A stretch of DNA of 6,975 bases from Chloroflexota bacterium (GTDB taxonomy: Bacteria > Chloroflexota > Anaerolineae > Aggregatilineales > Phototrophicaceae). The notes below the pieces were generated by a model. It was given only the letters and a program-made list of their open reading frames with translations. It was not told the origin of the DNA and made no database searches. Positions 1 to 6,337 of the stretch are shown piece by piece. Positions within the stretch are counted from its first letter, which is position 1, and each line of letters starts with the position of its first letter. The DNA is taken from NCBI GenBank assembly GCA_010092805.1, contig JAADYY010000094.1, forward strand, positions 1-6,975, read 5' to 3'. The translations under genes were made by a program, and so were the position numbers.

Positions 1-1
1 C

Positions 2-1402
2 GCGCAGCCTCAGCCCGCGACCTGCCCGCCGTTCGCCGCCGCCGCCGTCGAGCAGTTCGCGGCGGCCTGTGCAGAGCTGGGCCGGAATCAAGCCTGCTAC
101 GCCGTGCGCACCGTCGCGCCCACCTTCTGGACGACGGCACCAGCCGCGCCGCCCCAGCCAATCCCGTTGGGCGAGGTGCAGTCGCTGCAAAGCCAGCCGC
201 TGAGTCTGGTCACGCAGGGATGGGGGCTGGCGCGCCTGACTCTGCAAGGCGACCTGCCCGATACCCGCCCCGGCGCGCTCGATCTCGTGGCGGTCGGTGC
301 GGCGCAAATCGACAACCTGATCCCGCCGGATCTGCTGCGCCCGCCGCTCACGCAGATCGCGGTGACGGTCAACACGGGCGCGAATCTGCGGGCCGGGCCA
401 ACCGAGGCGGCGCGGTTGGTGGGCAGTGCGGCGGCGGGCACCCCGCTGGTCGCCATTGGGCGCAGCGCCAACGGTGCGTGGCTCCAGGTGATCGATGACG
501 GCGAACCCGTCTGGATTCTGGCCGTGCTCGTCGATGCTGCACCCGGCGCGCTGCTGACGCTGCCGCCGCCCCCACCCGCCGACGATCCCCGCGCGAGTGC
601 CATGCAGCGCATCAACCTGAGCACCGCCGCCGCCGCGCCGCCGTGTGCCGCCCCGCCGAATCATGTGTTGGTGCGCGGCGCTTCCGACTCGGGCGCGGCG
701 TTCACCGTCAACGGCGTGCAGATCAGCCCCGCCGGGATCGGCGCGCTGCAAGCCAGCGATCCGCTCAACCCAACGCTGACCATCACCACCTTCAGCGGCT
801 CGATCAGCGCGGCGACCGCAGCGGGCCGGGTGACGATCCCTGCCGGGTTCACAGTGACGATCTCACCTGGCACACCGCTGACCGAGCCGCAGCCGTTCGA
901 CCGCGCGATCTGGGCCGGGTATGATGACTTCGCCGCCGCATTCGCGCCGATCATCCCGGTGGGGGTGCCCGGCGAACCGCCGCCCACGCCGATCAGCGCT
1001 GCCGCGCCCACGCCGGACGCCGGCCAGGCCGCTACTCACGCTATTCAGATCACGCTGGCATGGGACGGCGGCGTCGATATGGATCTGAGCGTCATCGACC
1101 CGACGGGCGAGCGGATCGCGTATTTCAACCCGGTCGCGGCGTCGGGCGGGCGGCTGGACGCCGACGCGAATTTCCCGTGTGGCCTGAACCAGCGCGGTAC
1201 CGAGACGATCACCTGGCCGCGTGAGACCGCCCCGCCCGGCACCTACCGCGTGATCGTTGAGCAGTACCTCACCTGCGGCGCGGCGGACGCGGCCTGGTCG
1301 CTGACGGTGTGGGTGGAAGGGCAAATCGTGCTGGCCGAGACGGGCGTCGGTGGCCGTGCCGAGTTCGGCTTCCGTGCCGAGTTCGGCTTCCGCCGCGACT
1401 GA
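2..1402 (+). CDS. Secreted SH3-domain protein with YfaP/DUF2135-like C-terminal domain (5' partial)
   Basis: The frame is open from base 2 with no stop, so the true start lies left of the window; 466 residues are visible. A GTG at 104 is only an internal Val. Visible order: a Cys-containing N-terminal segment with LGRNQACY (about residues 1-40), typical of Chloroflexota extracellular proteins; a bacterial SH3 domain (about 119-179, with VNTGANLRAGP and GAWLQV); a Pro-rich linker; an all-beta segment (about 220-288) that loosely resembles a FecR-type domain; a second Pro-rich linker; then a beta-sandwich-like domain (about 345-446, with ITLAWDGGVDMDLSVIDP and APPGTYRV) resembling YfaP/DUF2135. 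SH3 domains of this kind often bind cell-wall or surface polymers, so an extracellular or envelope role is inferred; no enzymatic motif is seen. The C-terminus carries a tandem duplication of RAEFGF. The SH3 call is strong, the YfaP-like call moderate and the FecR-like call weak. Confidence 0.85.
   Translation, partial: AQPQPATCPPFAAAAVEQFAAACAELGRNQACYAVRTVAPTFWTTAPAAPPQPIPLGEVQSLQSQPLSLVTQGWGLARLTLQGDLPDTRPGALDLVAVGAAQIDNLIPPDLLRPPLTQIAVTVNTGANLRAGPTEAARLVGSAAAGTPLVAIGRSANGAWLQVIDDGEPVWILAVLVDAAPGALLTLPPPPPADDPRASAMQRINLSTAAAAPPCAAPPNHVLVRGASDSGAAFTVNGVQISPAGIGALQASDPLNPTLTITTFSGSISAATAAGRVTIPAGFTVTISPGTPLTEPQPFDRAIWAGYDDFAAAFAPIIPVGVPGEPPPTPISAAAPTPDAGQAATHAIQITLAWDGGVDMDLSVIDPTGERIAYFNPVAASGGRLDADANFPCGLNQRGTETITWPRETAPPGTYRVIVEQYLTCGAADAAWSLTVWVEGQIVLAETGVGGRAEFGFRAEFGFRRD
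1355..1390 (+). repeat. Perfect 18-bp tandem duplication at the 3' end of the SH3 gene
   Basis: The 18-mer cgtgccgagttcggcttc occurs twice in direct succession (1355-1372 and 1373-1390). It keeps the reading frame and duplicates the peptide RAEFGF just before the terminal RRD and the stop at 1400-1402. The two copies are identical, which suggests a recent slippage event. Confidence 0.95.
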
Positions 1403-1432
1403 GCGGTCGCTCCGGAAGCGACCGGCGACCGC
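1403..1432 (+). terminator. Strong hairpin directly after the SH3 gene, possible terminator
   Basis: An 8-bp perfect stem (1404-1411 with 1417-1424, loop ccgga) begins two bases after the stop codon. The left arm can instead pair with 1425-1432 (gcggtcgc with gcgaccgc), so two stems compete. There is no T-run behind it, so classical intrinsic termination is uncertain. It could also be an RNA-stabilising 3' structure. Confidence 0.5.
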
Positions 1433-1470
1433 GCGTATTAACCCCGCTCCCCGCGAAGCTGTGGGCGAGA

Positions 1471-1511
1471 GGTGGCGCGCCGCGCCGGGGTGTGGGCGAC
1501 ACCGGGCCACC
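1471..1511. repeat. Nested imperfect inverted repeat
   Basis: An outer 6-bp pair (ggtggc 1471-1476 with gccacc 1506-1511) encloses an inner 5-bp hairpin (ggtgt 1489-1493, loop gggcg, acacc 1499-1503). The right outer arm overlaps the first bases of dispersed repeat copy A. In such GC-rich sequence this could arise by chance. Confidence 0.35.
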
Positions 1512-1552
1512 AACGACCAAAACCGCAGAACAAACTTGATGTGATTGCCCTG
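1509..1552 (+). repeat. Dispersed 44-bp repeat, copy A
   Basis: This segment matches 6853-6896 at 40 of 44 positions without gaps, and the first 23 bases (accaacgaccaaaaccgcag then aac) are identical. It lies in the spacer between the SH3 gene and treS. Similarity stops abruptly on both sides. It belongs to no gene I can support. Its reverse strand reads as IKFVLRFWSLV in one frame in both copies, but there is no gene context for that peptide. It is probably a genome-wide intergenic repeat. Confidence 0.85.
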
Positions 1553-1602
1553 TCGCTCCGGGATGAGGCTGTACGCCGCGCCCAAATGGCGGTATCCTTG
1601 GC

Positions 1603-1628
1603 GGGCGGCCTGGGCCGCGCCTTTGTTT
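1603..1628 (+). terminator. Possible intrinsic terminator or attenuator upstream of treS
   Basis: A GC-rich hairpin (gcggc 1605-1609 with gccgc 1614-1618, loop ctgg, extendable by two pairs across a bulged g at 1619) is followed by tttgttt. It ends about 40 bases before the treS start. It may end a transcript entering from the left or attenuate treS. The stem is short and the T-tract is interrupted. Confidence 0.35.
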
Positions 1629-1658
1629 CCAGACAATTTGGTCTGATGATGGACGAAT

Positions 1659-1663
1659 AGGTG
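1659..1663 (+). promoter_or_regulatory. Ribosome binding site of treS
   Basis: AGGTG lies four bases before the GTG start at 1668, which is shorter than the usual spacing. Because an in-frame stop sits at 1662-1664, this is the only upstream start signal available to the gene. Confidence 0.5.
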
Positions 1664-1667
1664 AATT

Positions 1668-3491
1668 GTGGACTGGCACAGCAACGCAATCTATTACGAA
1701 CTGTATCTGCGCGCCTTTCAGGACGATAACGGCGACGGGCACGGCGATTTCGCCGGGCTGCGCCAGCGCCTCGATTATCTGGAGTGGCTGGGCGTCGATG
1801 TGATCTGGCTGCTGCCGATGTTTCCTTCGCCGCTGCGCGATGATGGCTATGATGTGGCCAGCTATTTGGGCATCCACCCCGATTACGGGCTGCTGGAAGA
1901 TTTCATCCTCACCCTGGAGGAGATTCACCGGCGCGGGATGCGGTTGATCATCGATATGGTGCTCAACCACACCTCCGACCAGCACCCCTGGTTTCACGAG
2001 GCGCGCCGTGCCAAAGACTCGCCGCTGCGCGATTACTACGTATGGAGTCCAGCGCCGGATCGCTACGAAGAGACGCGGATCATCTTCCTGGATACCGAGC
2101 TGTCGAACTGGGCCTACGACGGCGTCAGCGGCGAATACTACTGGCACCGCTTTTACAGCACCCAGCCGGATCTCAATTACGACAATCCCAAAGTCCACGA
2201 GGAGATGCTGCGCGCGATGCGCTTCTGGCTGGATCTAGGGGTGGATGGCTTCCGGCTCGACGCGGTGCCGTACCTCTACGAGCGCGAGGGCACCAACTGC
2301 GAGAATCTGCCGGAAACGCACGCCTTCCTCAAGGATGTGCGCAAGTGGGTTGACGACAATTACCCTGGCCGGGTGCTGCTGGCCGAAGCCAACCAGTGGC
2401 CGCAGGACTTGCTGCCGTACTTCGGCGACGGCGACGAACTGCATATGTGCTTCCACTTTCCCATCATGCCGCGTTTGTTCATGGCGCTGGCGCAGCAGGA
2501 CAAAACCCCCATCATCGACATTCTGGCGCAAACGCCCACCATCCCGCCGGGCACGCAGTGGGCGACGTTTTTGCGCAACCACGACGAACTGACGCTGGAG
2601 ATGGTCACCGAGGAAGACCGCGAATTCATGTGGGATTTCTACGCGCCAGAACCCGCCCACCGCCTCAACCTGGGCATCCGGCGGCGGCTGGCCCCACTCC
2701 TGGACAATGATCACCGCAAAATCACGCTGATGCATTCGCTGCTGTTCACGCTGCCGGGCGCGCCCGTGCTCTACTACGGCGACGAGATCGGCATGGGCGA
2801 TTTGGTGTCGATGCCAGATCGCAACGGGGTGCGCACGCCCATGCAGTGGTCCGATGAGCTGAACGGCGGCTTTTCGAGCATCACGCCCGACTTGATGTAC
2901 GGCCCGGCGATCACCGACCCAACCTATGGCTACCAGACGGTCAACGTGGAGTCGCAGCGCGCCGACCCCGCCTCGCTGCTGCACACCATCCGCAAGATGA
3001 TCTACGCGCGTAAGCGGCTGTCGGTGCTCAGCGATGGCGCGCTGGTGTGGGTGGACGATACGCCGCGCGCGACGCTGGTGTTCTGGCGCATCTCCGAAGA
3101 TCGGCGCAGTGCGGTGCTGGCGCTGCACAACCTCTCCGACGATGTGCACACGATCCGGCTGCCAGAAGGCATGAAATTCCGCGCTGCGCTGGACTCCGAA
3201 GCGGAACTCGCCGATTACGTCACGTTGGCGGAATACGGCTTCAATTGGCTGGTGCTGGAATCCGGGTCAGAGGACGAGATCCCGACGATGCTGCAAACGG
3301 CTGTCACCCAGGCGGTGATCGCCACGCCGGGCACTCAGGCAGCGGCGGCGGGCGCAGCCGACGCGACCGACACCCAAACCAACCCGCAGGCTAATGATGC
3401 GACCGATGCCAAGCCGGCGCTGCCCAGGCCAGGCACCGATGCGCCCGCCCCAACCGCCAGCGCCGGCATAAGATCGCAATCAGACGAATAG
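1668..3491 (+). CDS. treS: Trehalose synthase (maltose alpha-D-glucosyltransferase, GH13)
   Basis: This cytoplasmic enzyme interconverts maltose and trehalose (EC 5.4.99.16). The protein has 607 residues with a GH13 barrel. DMVLNHTSDQHPWF (96-109) is conserved region I. The predicted nucleophile is D198 (GFRLDA), the acid/base E240 (LLAEANQWP) and the transition-state Asp D306 (FLRNHDE). REGTNCENLPETH (206-218) and LTLEMVTEEDR (308-318) mark TreS rather than alpha-amylase or oligo-1,6-glucosidase. A beta-sandwich C-domain spans about 450-533. Residues 534-607 form an Ala/Pro/Thr/Asp-rich, probably disordered tail unusual for the family. No maltokinase domain is fused and no glgE or mak is in the window. 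The GTG start is favoured because an in-frame TGA lies at 1662-1664 and the homology to TreS starts at once (AIYYELYLRAF). AGGTG at 1659-1663 is a close-set ribosome binding site. The next gene starts 14 bases after the stop. Confidence 0.96.
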   Translation: MDWHSNAIYYELYLRAFQDDNGDGHGDFAGLRQRLDYLEWLGVDVIWLLPMFPSPLRDDGYDVASYLGIHPDYGLLEDFILTLEEIHRRGMRLIIDMVLNHTSDQHPWFHEARRAKDSPLRDYYVWSPAPDRYEETRIIFLDTELSNWAYDGVSGEYYWHRFYSTQPDLNYDNPKVHEEMLRAMRFWLDLGVDGFRLDAVPYLYEREGTNCENLPETHAFLKDVRKWVDDNYPGRVLLAEANQWPQDLLPYFGDGDELHMCFHFPIMPRLFMALAQQDKTPIIDILAQTPTIPPGTQWATFLRNHDELTLEMVTEEDREFMWDFYAPEPAHRLNLGIRRRLAPLLDNDHRKITLMHSLLFTLPGAPVLYYGDEIGMGDLVSMPDRNGVRTPMQWSDELNGGFSSITPDLMYGPAITDPTYGYQTVNVESQRADPASLLHTIRKMIYARKRLSVLSDGALVWVDDTPRATLVFWRISEDRRSAVLALHNLSDDVHTIRLPEGMKFRAALDSEAELADYVTLAEYGFNWLVLESGSEDEIPTMLQTAVTQAVIATPGTQAAAAGAADATDTQTNPQANDATDAKPALPRPGTDAPAPTASAGIRSQSDE

Positions 3492-3505
3492 GATCAAAAG
3501 TCAGC

Positions 3506-4222
3506 ATGAATTATCTGAAACCAGGGCTGTTACTTCTGCTCGTGACCACCATCAGCGTGACCGCCGGGCCAGCCACCGCCCAGCCCGACCCCTGCGACCT
3601 GGAATTGACGACGTTCGGGCAGCTTGCCGCTGAGGGGGCGGTCTCCGGGGACGCGGCGCTGCAAACGGTCGCCGGGCTGCTCGACGAGATCGCGGCGGGC
3701 TGCCCGGCCAGCACCATCGATCTGCCGGGCGGGCGGGCGACGTACACCGCGCCCAACGAGACCTTCAGCCTGGATTACCCCGCCGATTGGGCGGTGGGGA
3801 ATTTTCAGTCACGGCTCGACGGCGGGCTGATCTTCCTGGGCAGCAACCGCCTCGCCGCGATCATGATCGAGCGTTCGCAGCCGGATCTGCGCGGTGATGA
3901 AGCCGGGATCGGCGTGGTGGTCACGCCCGCCAGCGCGATCACGCGCGGGGTGACCGGGGTCGAAGGCATCGAGATAATCCTCGCGGGGCTGCGCCGGGGT
4001 TTGGCGTCGCAGTACGCTGTGCAGGGCGATCCTGAACTGCTGACCAGCGCCGATCAAACGGTGGGGCGCATTGTGTTTATCGGCGAGGATTTCGAGGCGG
4101 CGCTGCTCACGCGCGCACTGCCGGATGGCGAACGCTTCGCACTGGTGACGGCCTTCGCCGCGCCGGGCCGCCTGGCCGAAGTCGAAGCGCTGGCGTCCGC
4201 CGTCGCCCAGACGATCCGCTGA
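3506..4222 (+). CDS. Secreted protein of unknown function with a PsbP-like segment
   Basis: The protein has 238 residues. Its N-terminus (MNYLKPGLLLLLVTT...) is a clear Sec signal peptide, with likely cleavage after ATA at residue 25. There is no lipobox, so export as a soluble or cell-surface protein is predicted. Cys30 and Cys66 in the mature N-terminal part could form a disulphide across a short helical region. From about residue 83 onward (ETFSLDYPADWAV) the sequence resembles the PsbP-like fold found in many small bacterial secreted proteins of unknown role. No catalytic motif is visible. The ATG at 3506 lies 14 bases after the treS stop, which suggests co-transcription, but a functional link to trehalose is not shown. 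The start has only a weak purine-rich region (ggatcaaaag) before it. The convergent minus-strand gene begins 19 bases beyond its stop. Confidence 0.88.
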   Translation: MNYLKPGLLLLLVTTISVTAGPATAQPDPCDLELTTFGQLAAEGAVSGDAALQTVAGLLDEIAAGCPASTIDLPGGRATYTAPNETFSLDYPADWAVGNFQSRLDGGLIFLGSNRLAAIMIERSQPDLRGDEAGIGVVVTPASAITRGVTGVEGIEIILAGLRRGLASQYAVQGDPELLTSADQTVGRIVFIGEDFEAALLTRALPDGERFALVTAFAAPGRLAEVEALASAVAQTIR

Positions 4223-4241
4223 TCACCAGCCAAGCGGCGGG

Positions 4242-5000
4242 CTAGCGCGATCCGTTGCTGCTGGCGTCGAGGTAGGTGAGGAGTTGGGTGCGGGCGTGCG
4301 TATACATCAGCGTTTCGGCCCGCGCCAACGCCGCCGGCGTGACATGCGCCCACAGATCAGCGTGCATCCGCTCCGGCACGTCGAGGATGGCGCGCAGTTC
4401 GTCGGGCGATTTCTGCACGCGCGGCCCAAAGATGTCGAGCGTTTCGCTGGCCCCACCCGGCTTGATCTGCCGGTAGATCAGGTCGTCCCACTCACGCAGC
4501 GCGTCATCGGGCAGGAACGGCAGCCACCGATCCGGCGCGGCGACACCCAACTGCCCGGCGATGTCGTCCGCAAGCGAGTCCAGGTCGCGCTCATCCATGT
4601 AGATGAGGATGATGTGCAGCATCAAGAAGCGCTGCGCCTGCGACGCCCACGCGCGCAGAAAGAACTGCGGGCGCGTCATGTGCAGCGTCCACACCTCATC
4701 CATCGCCAGGTGCGCCACATACCCCGCCACAAACGCCCGCTGATCCGGGTCGGTCGTCGTCAGCAGGTCGGGGTGCTGGGCGGTCATCGCGCGCCAGGGT
4801 GCCATCGAAAGCGGGCGATCATAGGTGTAAAAGTGAGTCGCTTCGCGCCCACAGCCCGCCAGCCCGTGCGCATCTGCCGCCACGCTGCCCAGCCAATACG
4901 CCGCTTGGTGCGCCATGAGCAGGTCGTGGGCGTGCGCCGGCAGCGTGCCATCGTGGAGCAGGCGTTGGGCGAACGCGAGATGGGTGAAGGGTGTTGGCAT
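4242..5000 (-). CDS. Zn-dependent phospholipase C-like family protein
   Basis: The protein has 252 residues and starts MPTPFTHLAFAQRLL, the N-terminal signature of the zinc-dependent phospholipase C/S1-P1 nuclease-like family (Pfam Zn_dep_PLPC). Candidate metal ligands are H7 (PFTHL), D43 (GSVAADAHG), H56 (ATHFY), and H97 and D101 (YVAHLAMDEVW). There is no signal peptide, unlike secreted clostridial phospholipase C, so it is probably cytoplasmic and its true substrate is unknown. A helix-rich body follows (RFLMLHIILIYMDERDLD). It lies 65 bases downstream of the co-directional esterase-like lipoprotein gene and may share its transcript. The ATG at 5000-4998 has only a weak GAG-type purine stretch upstream. 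The family assignment is good, but the enzymatic activity is not established. Confidence 0.85.
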   Translation of the reverse strand: MPTPFTHLAFAQRLLHDGTLPAHAHDLLMAHQAAYWLGSVAADAHGLAGCGREATHFYTYDRPLSMAPWRAMTAQHPDLLTTTDPDQRAFVAGYVAHLAMDEVWTLHMTRPQFFLRAWASQAQRFLMLHIILIYMDERDLDSLADDIAGQLGVAAPDRWLPFLPDDALREWDDLIYRQIKPGGASETLDIFGPRVQKSPDELRAILDVPERMHADLWAHVTPAALARAETLMYTHARTQLLTYLDASSNGSR

Positions 5001-5065
5001 CAGTCCGTCTCGGCAGATCTCATCGGGTGGTCAGTCGTGAACCACATCATCGATGCGGCAGGTGA

Positions 5066-6058
5066 TCACGGGCTGGGTTCCAGACAGCTCGGCAGCGGTT
5101 CGAGATCGCGCGGCCAGCCGTCGGCGTAAAACGTCAGGTACTCGCCCAGGTGCGCCGACCAGTAATCGCTGTCGTGCCCGCCCACCGGGTTGATCACAAG
5201 TGTATGCGGGATGCCGCGTGCGCTCAAGCGGCTGGAAAACGTGTCGAGGTTCTCGCCCGCCGGGTCTTCGGTGCCGTAATCGACGTACATCCGCAGGTTG
5301 GCCTCTTGTAGGAACGGCGCGTTCAACGCCAGATCGAGCGGGTTGTTGGCGGCAGGCGCGTTATCCGGGTCGAAGGCGGCGCTGTGCCCGCCCACCCGAC
5401 CGAACGTCTCCGGGTGGCGCATCCCGATGCTGTAGGCCCAGAACCCACCCCGCGAGATCCCGCCGATGGCCCGGTACTGCCGGTTTTCCCACACGCAGAA
5501 GTCGCGCTCGACGGCGGGCAGCAGCTCGTTCATGATCACCGTCTCGTAGGAGTTTTCCGGCGGGAAGACGTTCCGGTTGCCGATATTGCCCCAGTAGGGC
5601 AGCACCACGATCATCGGGCCGAGCACGCCGAGACTCTGCCCCTGTTCCAGCGCATCCACCAGGCCGAGCTGCGTCCATTGGAGTTCGGTTTCGGCCTGCC
5701 CGTGCAGCAGGATCACCAGCGGGAAGCGCTGCTGCGATTCGATATAGCAGGGCGGCACATACACGCGGTAGCGCAGATTCTCACCTGCGACCGCGCTGCG
5801 GAAATCGTCGAACGGCAGCACCTGCCCGCCCTCGTCCAAACACGGGAGCGGCGGCGGTGTCGCGGTCAGGGTCGGCTCCGGCGTGAAGGAAGGCAGCGGA
5901 CTCGGCTCCGGCGTGTCACTGGCTAGCGGAGTCGCGCTTGGCGCACGGGTGACGATGATCGTCTGCGCCGTCGGCGTCGGGATCGGTGCCAGCGGGTCGC
6001 AGCCCACCAGCCAGGCCGCGCCTATCAACACAATTGAGATGAGGGTCAGTCGTCGCAT
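5066..6058 (-). CDS. Predicted lipoprotein, alpha/beta-hydrolase of the esterase D-like family
   Basis: The protein has 330 residues from the ATG at 6058-6056. MRRLTLISIVLIGAAWLVGC is a lipoprotein signal with a lipobox (LVGC, Cys20), so the protein should be anchored outside the membrane. A Pro/Thr/Ser-rich spacer (about 21-70) leads to an alpha/beta-hydrolase domain with LRYRVYVPPCY and FPLVILLHG (oxyanion region). It has the nucleophile elbow GISRGG with Ser202, a probable acidic residue Asp265 (YGTEDPAGE) and His295 (GGHDSDYW). The family (Pfam Esterase, PF00756) includes feruloyl and S-formylglutathione esterases, enterochelin esterases and mycolyltransferases; the substrate here is unknown. 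The frame is open to 6298, but the extra 80 residues look like translated intergenic sequence and the lipoprotein signal fixes the start near 6058. ATG 6067 is three codons upstream but overlaps the -10 box, so it is less likely. The Zn-dependent protein gene lies downstream. Confidence 0.9.
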   Translation of the reverse strand: MRRLTLISIVLIGAAWLVGCDPLAPIPTPTAQTIIVTRAPSATPLASDTPEPSPLPSFTPEPTLTATPPPLPCLDEGGQVLPFDDFRSAVAGENLRYRVYVPPCYIESQQRFPLVILLHGQAETELQWTQLGLVDALEQGQSLGVLGPMIVVLPYWGNIGNRNVFPPENSYETVIMNELLPAVERDFCVWENRQYRAIGGISRGGFWAYSIGMRHPETFGRVGGHSAAFDPDNAPAANNPLDLALNAPFLQEANLRMYVDYGTEDPAGENLDTFSSRLSARGIPHTLVINPVGGHDSDYWSAHLGEYLTFYADGWPRDLEPLPSCLEPSP

Positions 6059-6065
6059 GGCAACC

Positions 6066-6096
6066 ATTATAATCCGGGATGGTGCCTGCGCACTAG
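6066..6096 (-). promoter_or_regulatory. Promoter of the esterase-like gene (TATAAT, possible leaderless start)
   Basis: On the minus strand a consensus TATAAT lies at 6071-6066, only seven bases before the ATG at 6058. Transcription starting at the usual distance would begin at or just before the start codon, giving a leaderless mRNA. There is no good TTGACA. A CTAGTGC element at 6096-6090 begins 25 bases upstream of TATAAT, the same distance as CTAGCGC in the tRNA promoter. ATTATAAT (6066-6073) is palindromic, so a plus-strand -10 also exists, but no gene follows it closely. Confidence 0.6.
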
Positions 6097-6153
6097 AGGC
6101 GGAATTCGCCGGGTGTCTTCGGAAATGGGGGCGCATGGATCGGCTGGCTGTTT

Positions 6154-6232
6154 GGCCCTCATCCCCCGGCCCCTTGCTTGCCCCAGCATCCGAATGCGCC
6201 CATTCGCCGGAATGGGATTGAGGGTGAGGGCC
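6154..6232. repeat. Nested inverted repeat, MITE-like or structured RNA element
   Basis: Outer arms ggccctca (6154-6161) and tgagggcc (6225-6232) are perfect and extend to 11 pairs with one G-U and two further pairs. An inner perfect 7-bp hairpin, cccattc (6199-6205) gccg gaatggg (6210-6216), lies within. A competing stem, cgaatg (6191-6196) with cattcg (6201-6206), shares its left inner arm. Sequences of the CCCTCA-CCCC-GGCCCC type are common intergenic repeats in Chloroflexota, which I infer here. There is no transposase and no obvious target duplication. Confidence 0.55.
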
Positions 6233-6337
6233 GCCCGCGCGCCGATGGGCTGCGCACTCCCCTCGCTTACAGCACCGTTGACACCCACTCTGAACCATCT
6301 GAAAGTTGTTGTGATTGTATCCAACGGCAACATCGGT

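Noticed and set aside
104..106. GTG at 104 as the start of the SH3 protein
   Set aside because: The same frame is open to base 2 and encodes the conserved LGRNQACY segment, so the gene continues left of the window.
863..1684. 273-residue minus-strand open frame
   Set aside because: It is antisense to the SH3 gene and spans the spacer; the composition is Arg/Ala-rich with no recognisable domain, as expected from GC-rich shadow frames.
1269..2198. 309-residue minus-strand open frame
   Set aside because: It is antisense to the end of the SH3 gene, the repeat spacer and the start of treS, with no family signature.
2235..3149. 304-residue minus-strand open frame
   Set aside because: It lies wholly antisense to the catalytic part of treS, which is strongly supported.
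1668..3491. Alpha-amylase, oligo-1,6-glucosidase or GlgE instead of TreS
   Set aside because: The motifs around residues 206-218 and 308-318 and the overall order match trehalose synthase. GlgE has a different N-terminal domain, and there is no signal peptide for an exported amylase.
5001..5065. Regulatory hairpin between the two minus-strand genes
   Set aside because: Only a 5-bp gtggt/accac pairing is visible with a 9-base loop; this is not above chance.
4284..5129. 281-residue plus-strand open frame
   Set aside because: It is antisense to the Zn-dependent family gene; the sequence is Arg/His/Gln-rich and without motifs.
6059..6298. 80-residue N-terminal extension of the esterase-like protein
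   Set aside because: A lipoprotein signal begins at the ATG at 6058, a -10 box lies inside the extension, and the extension covers an inverted repeat.
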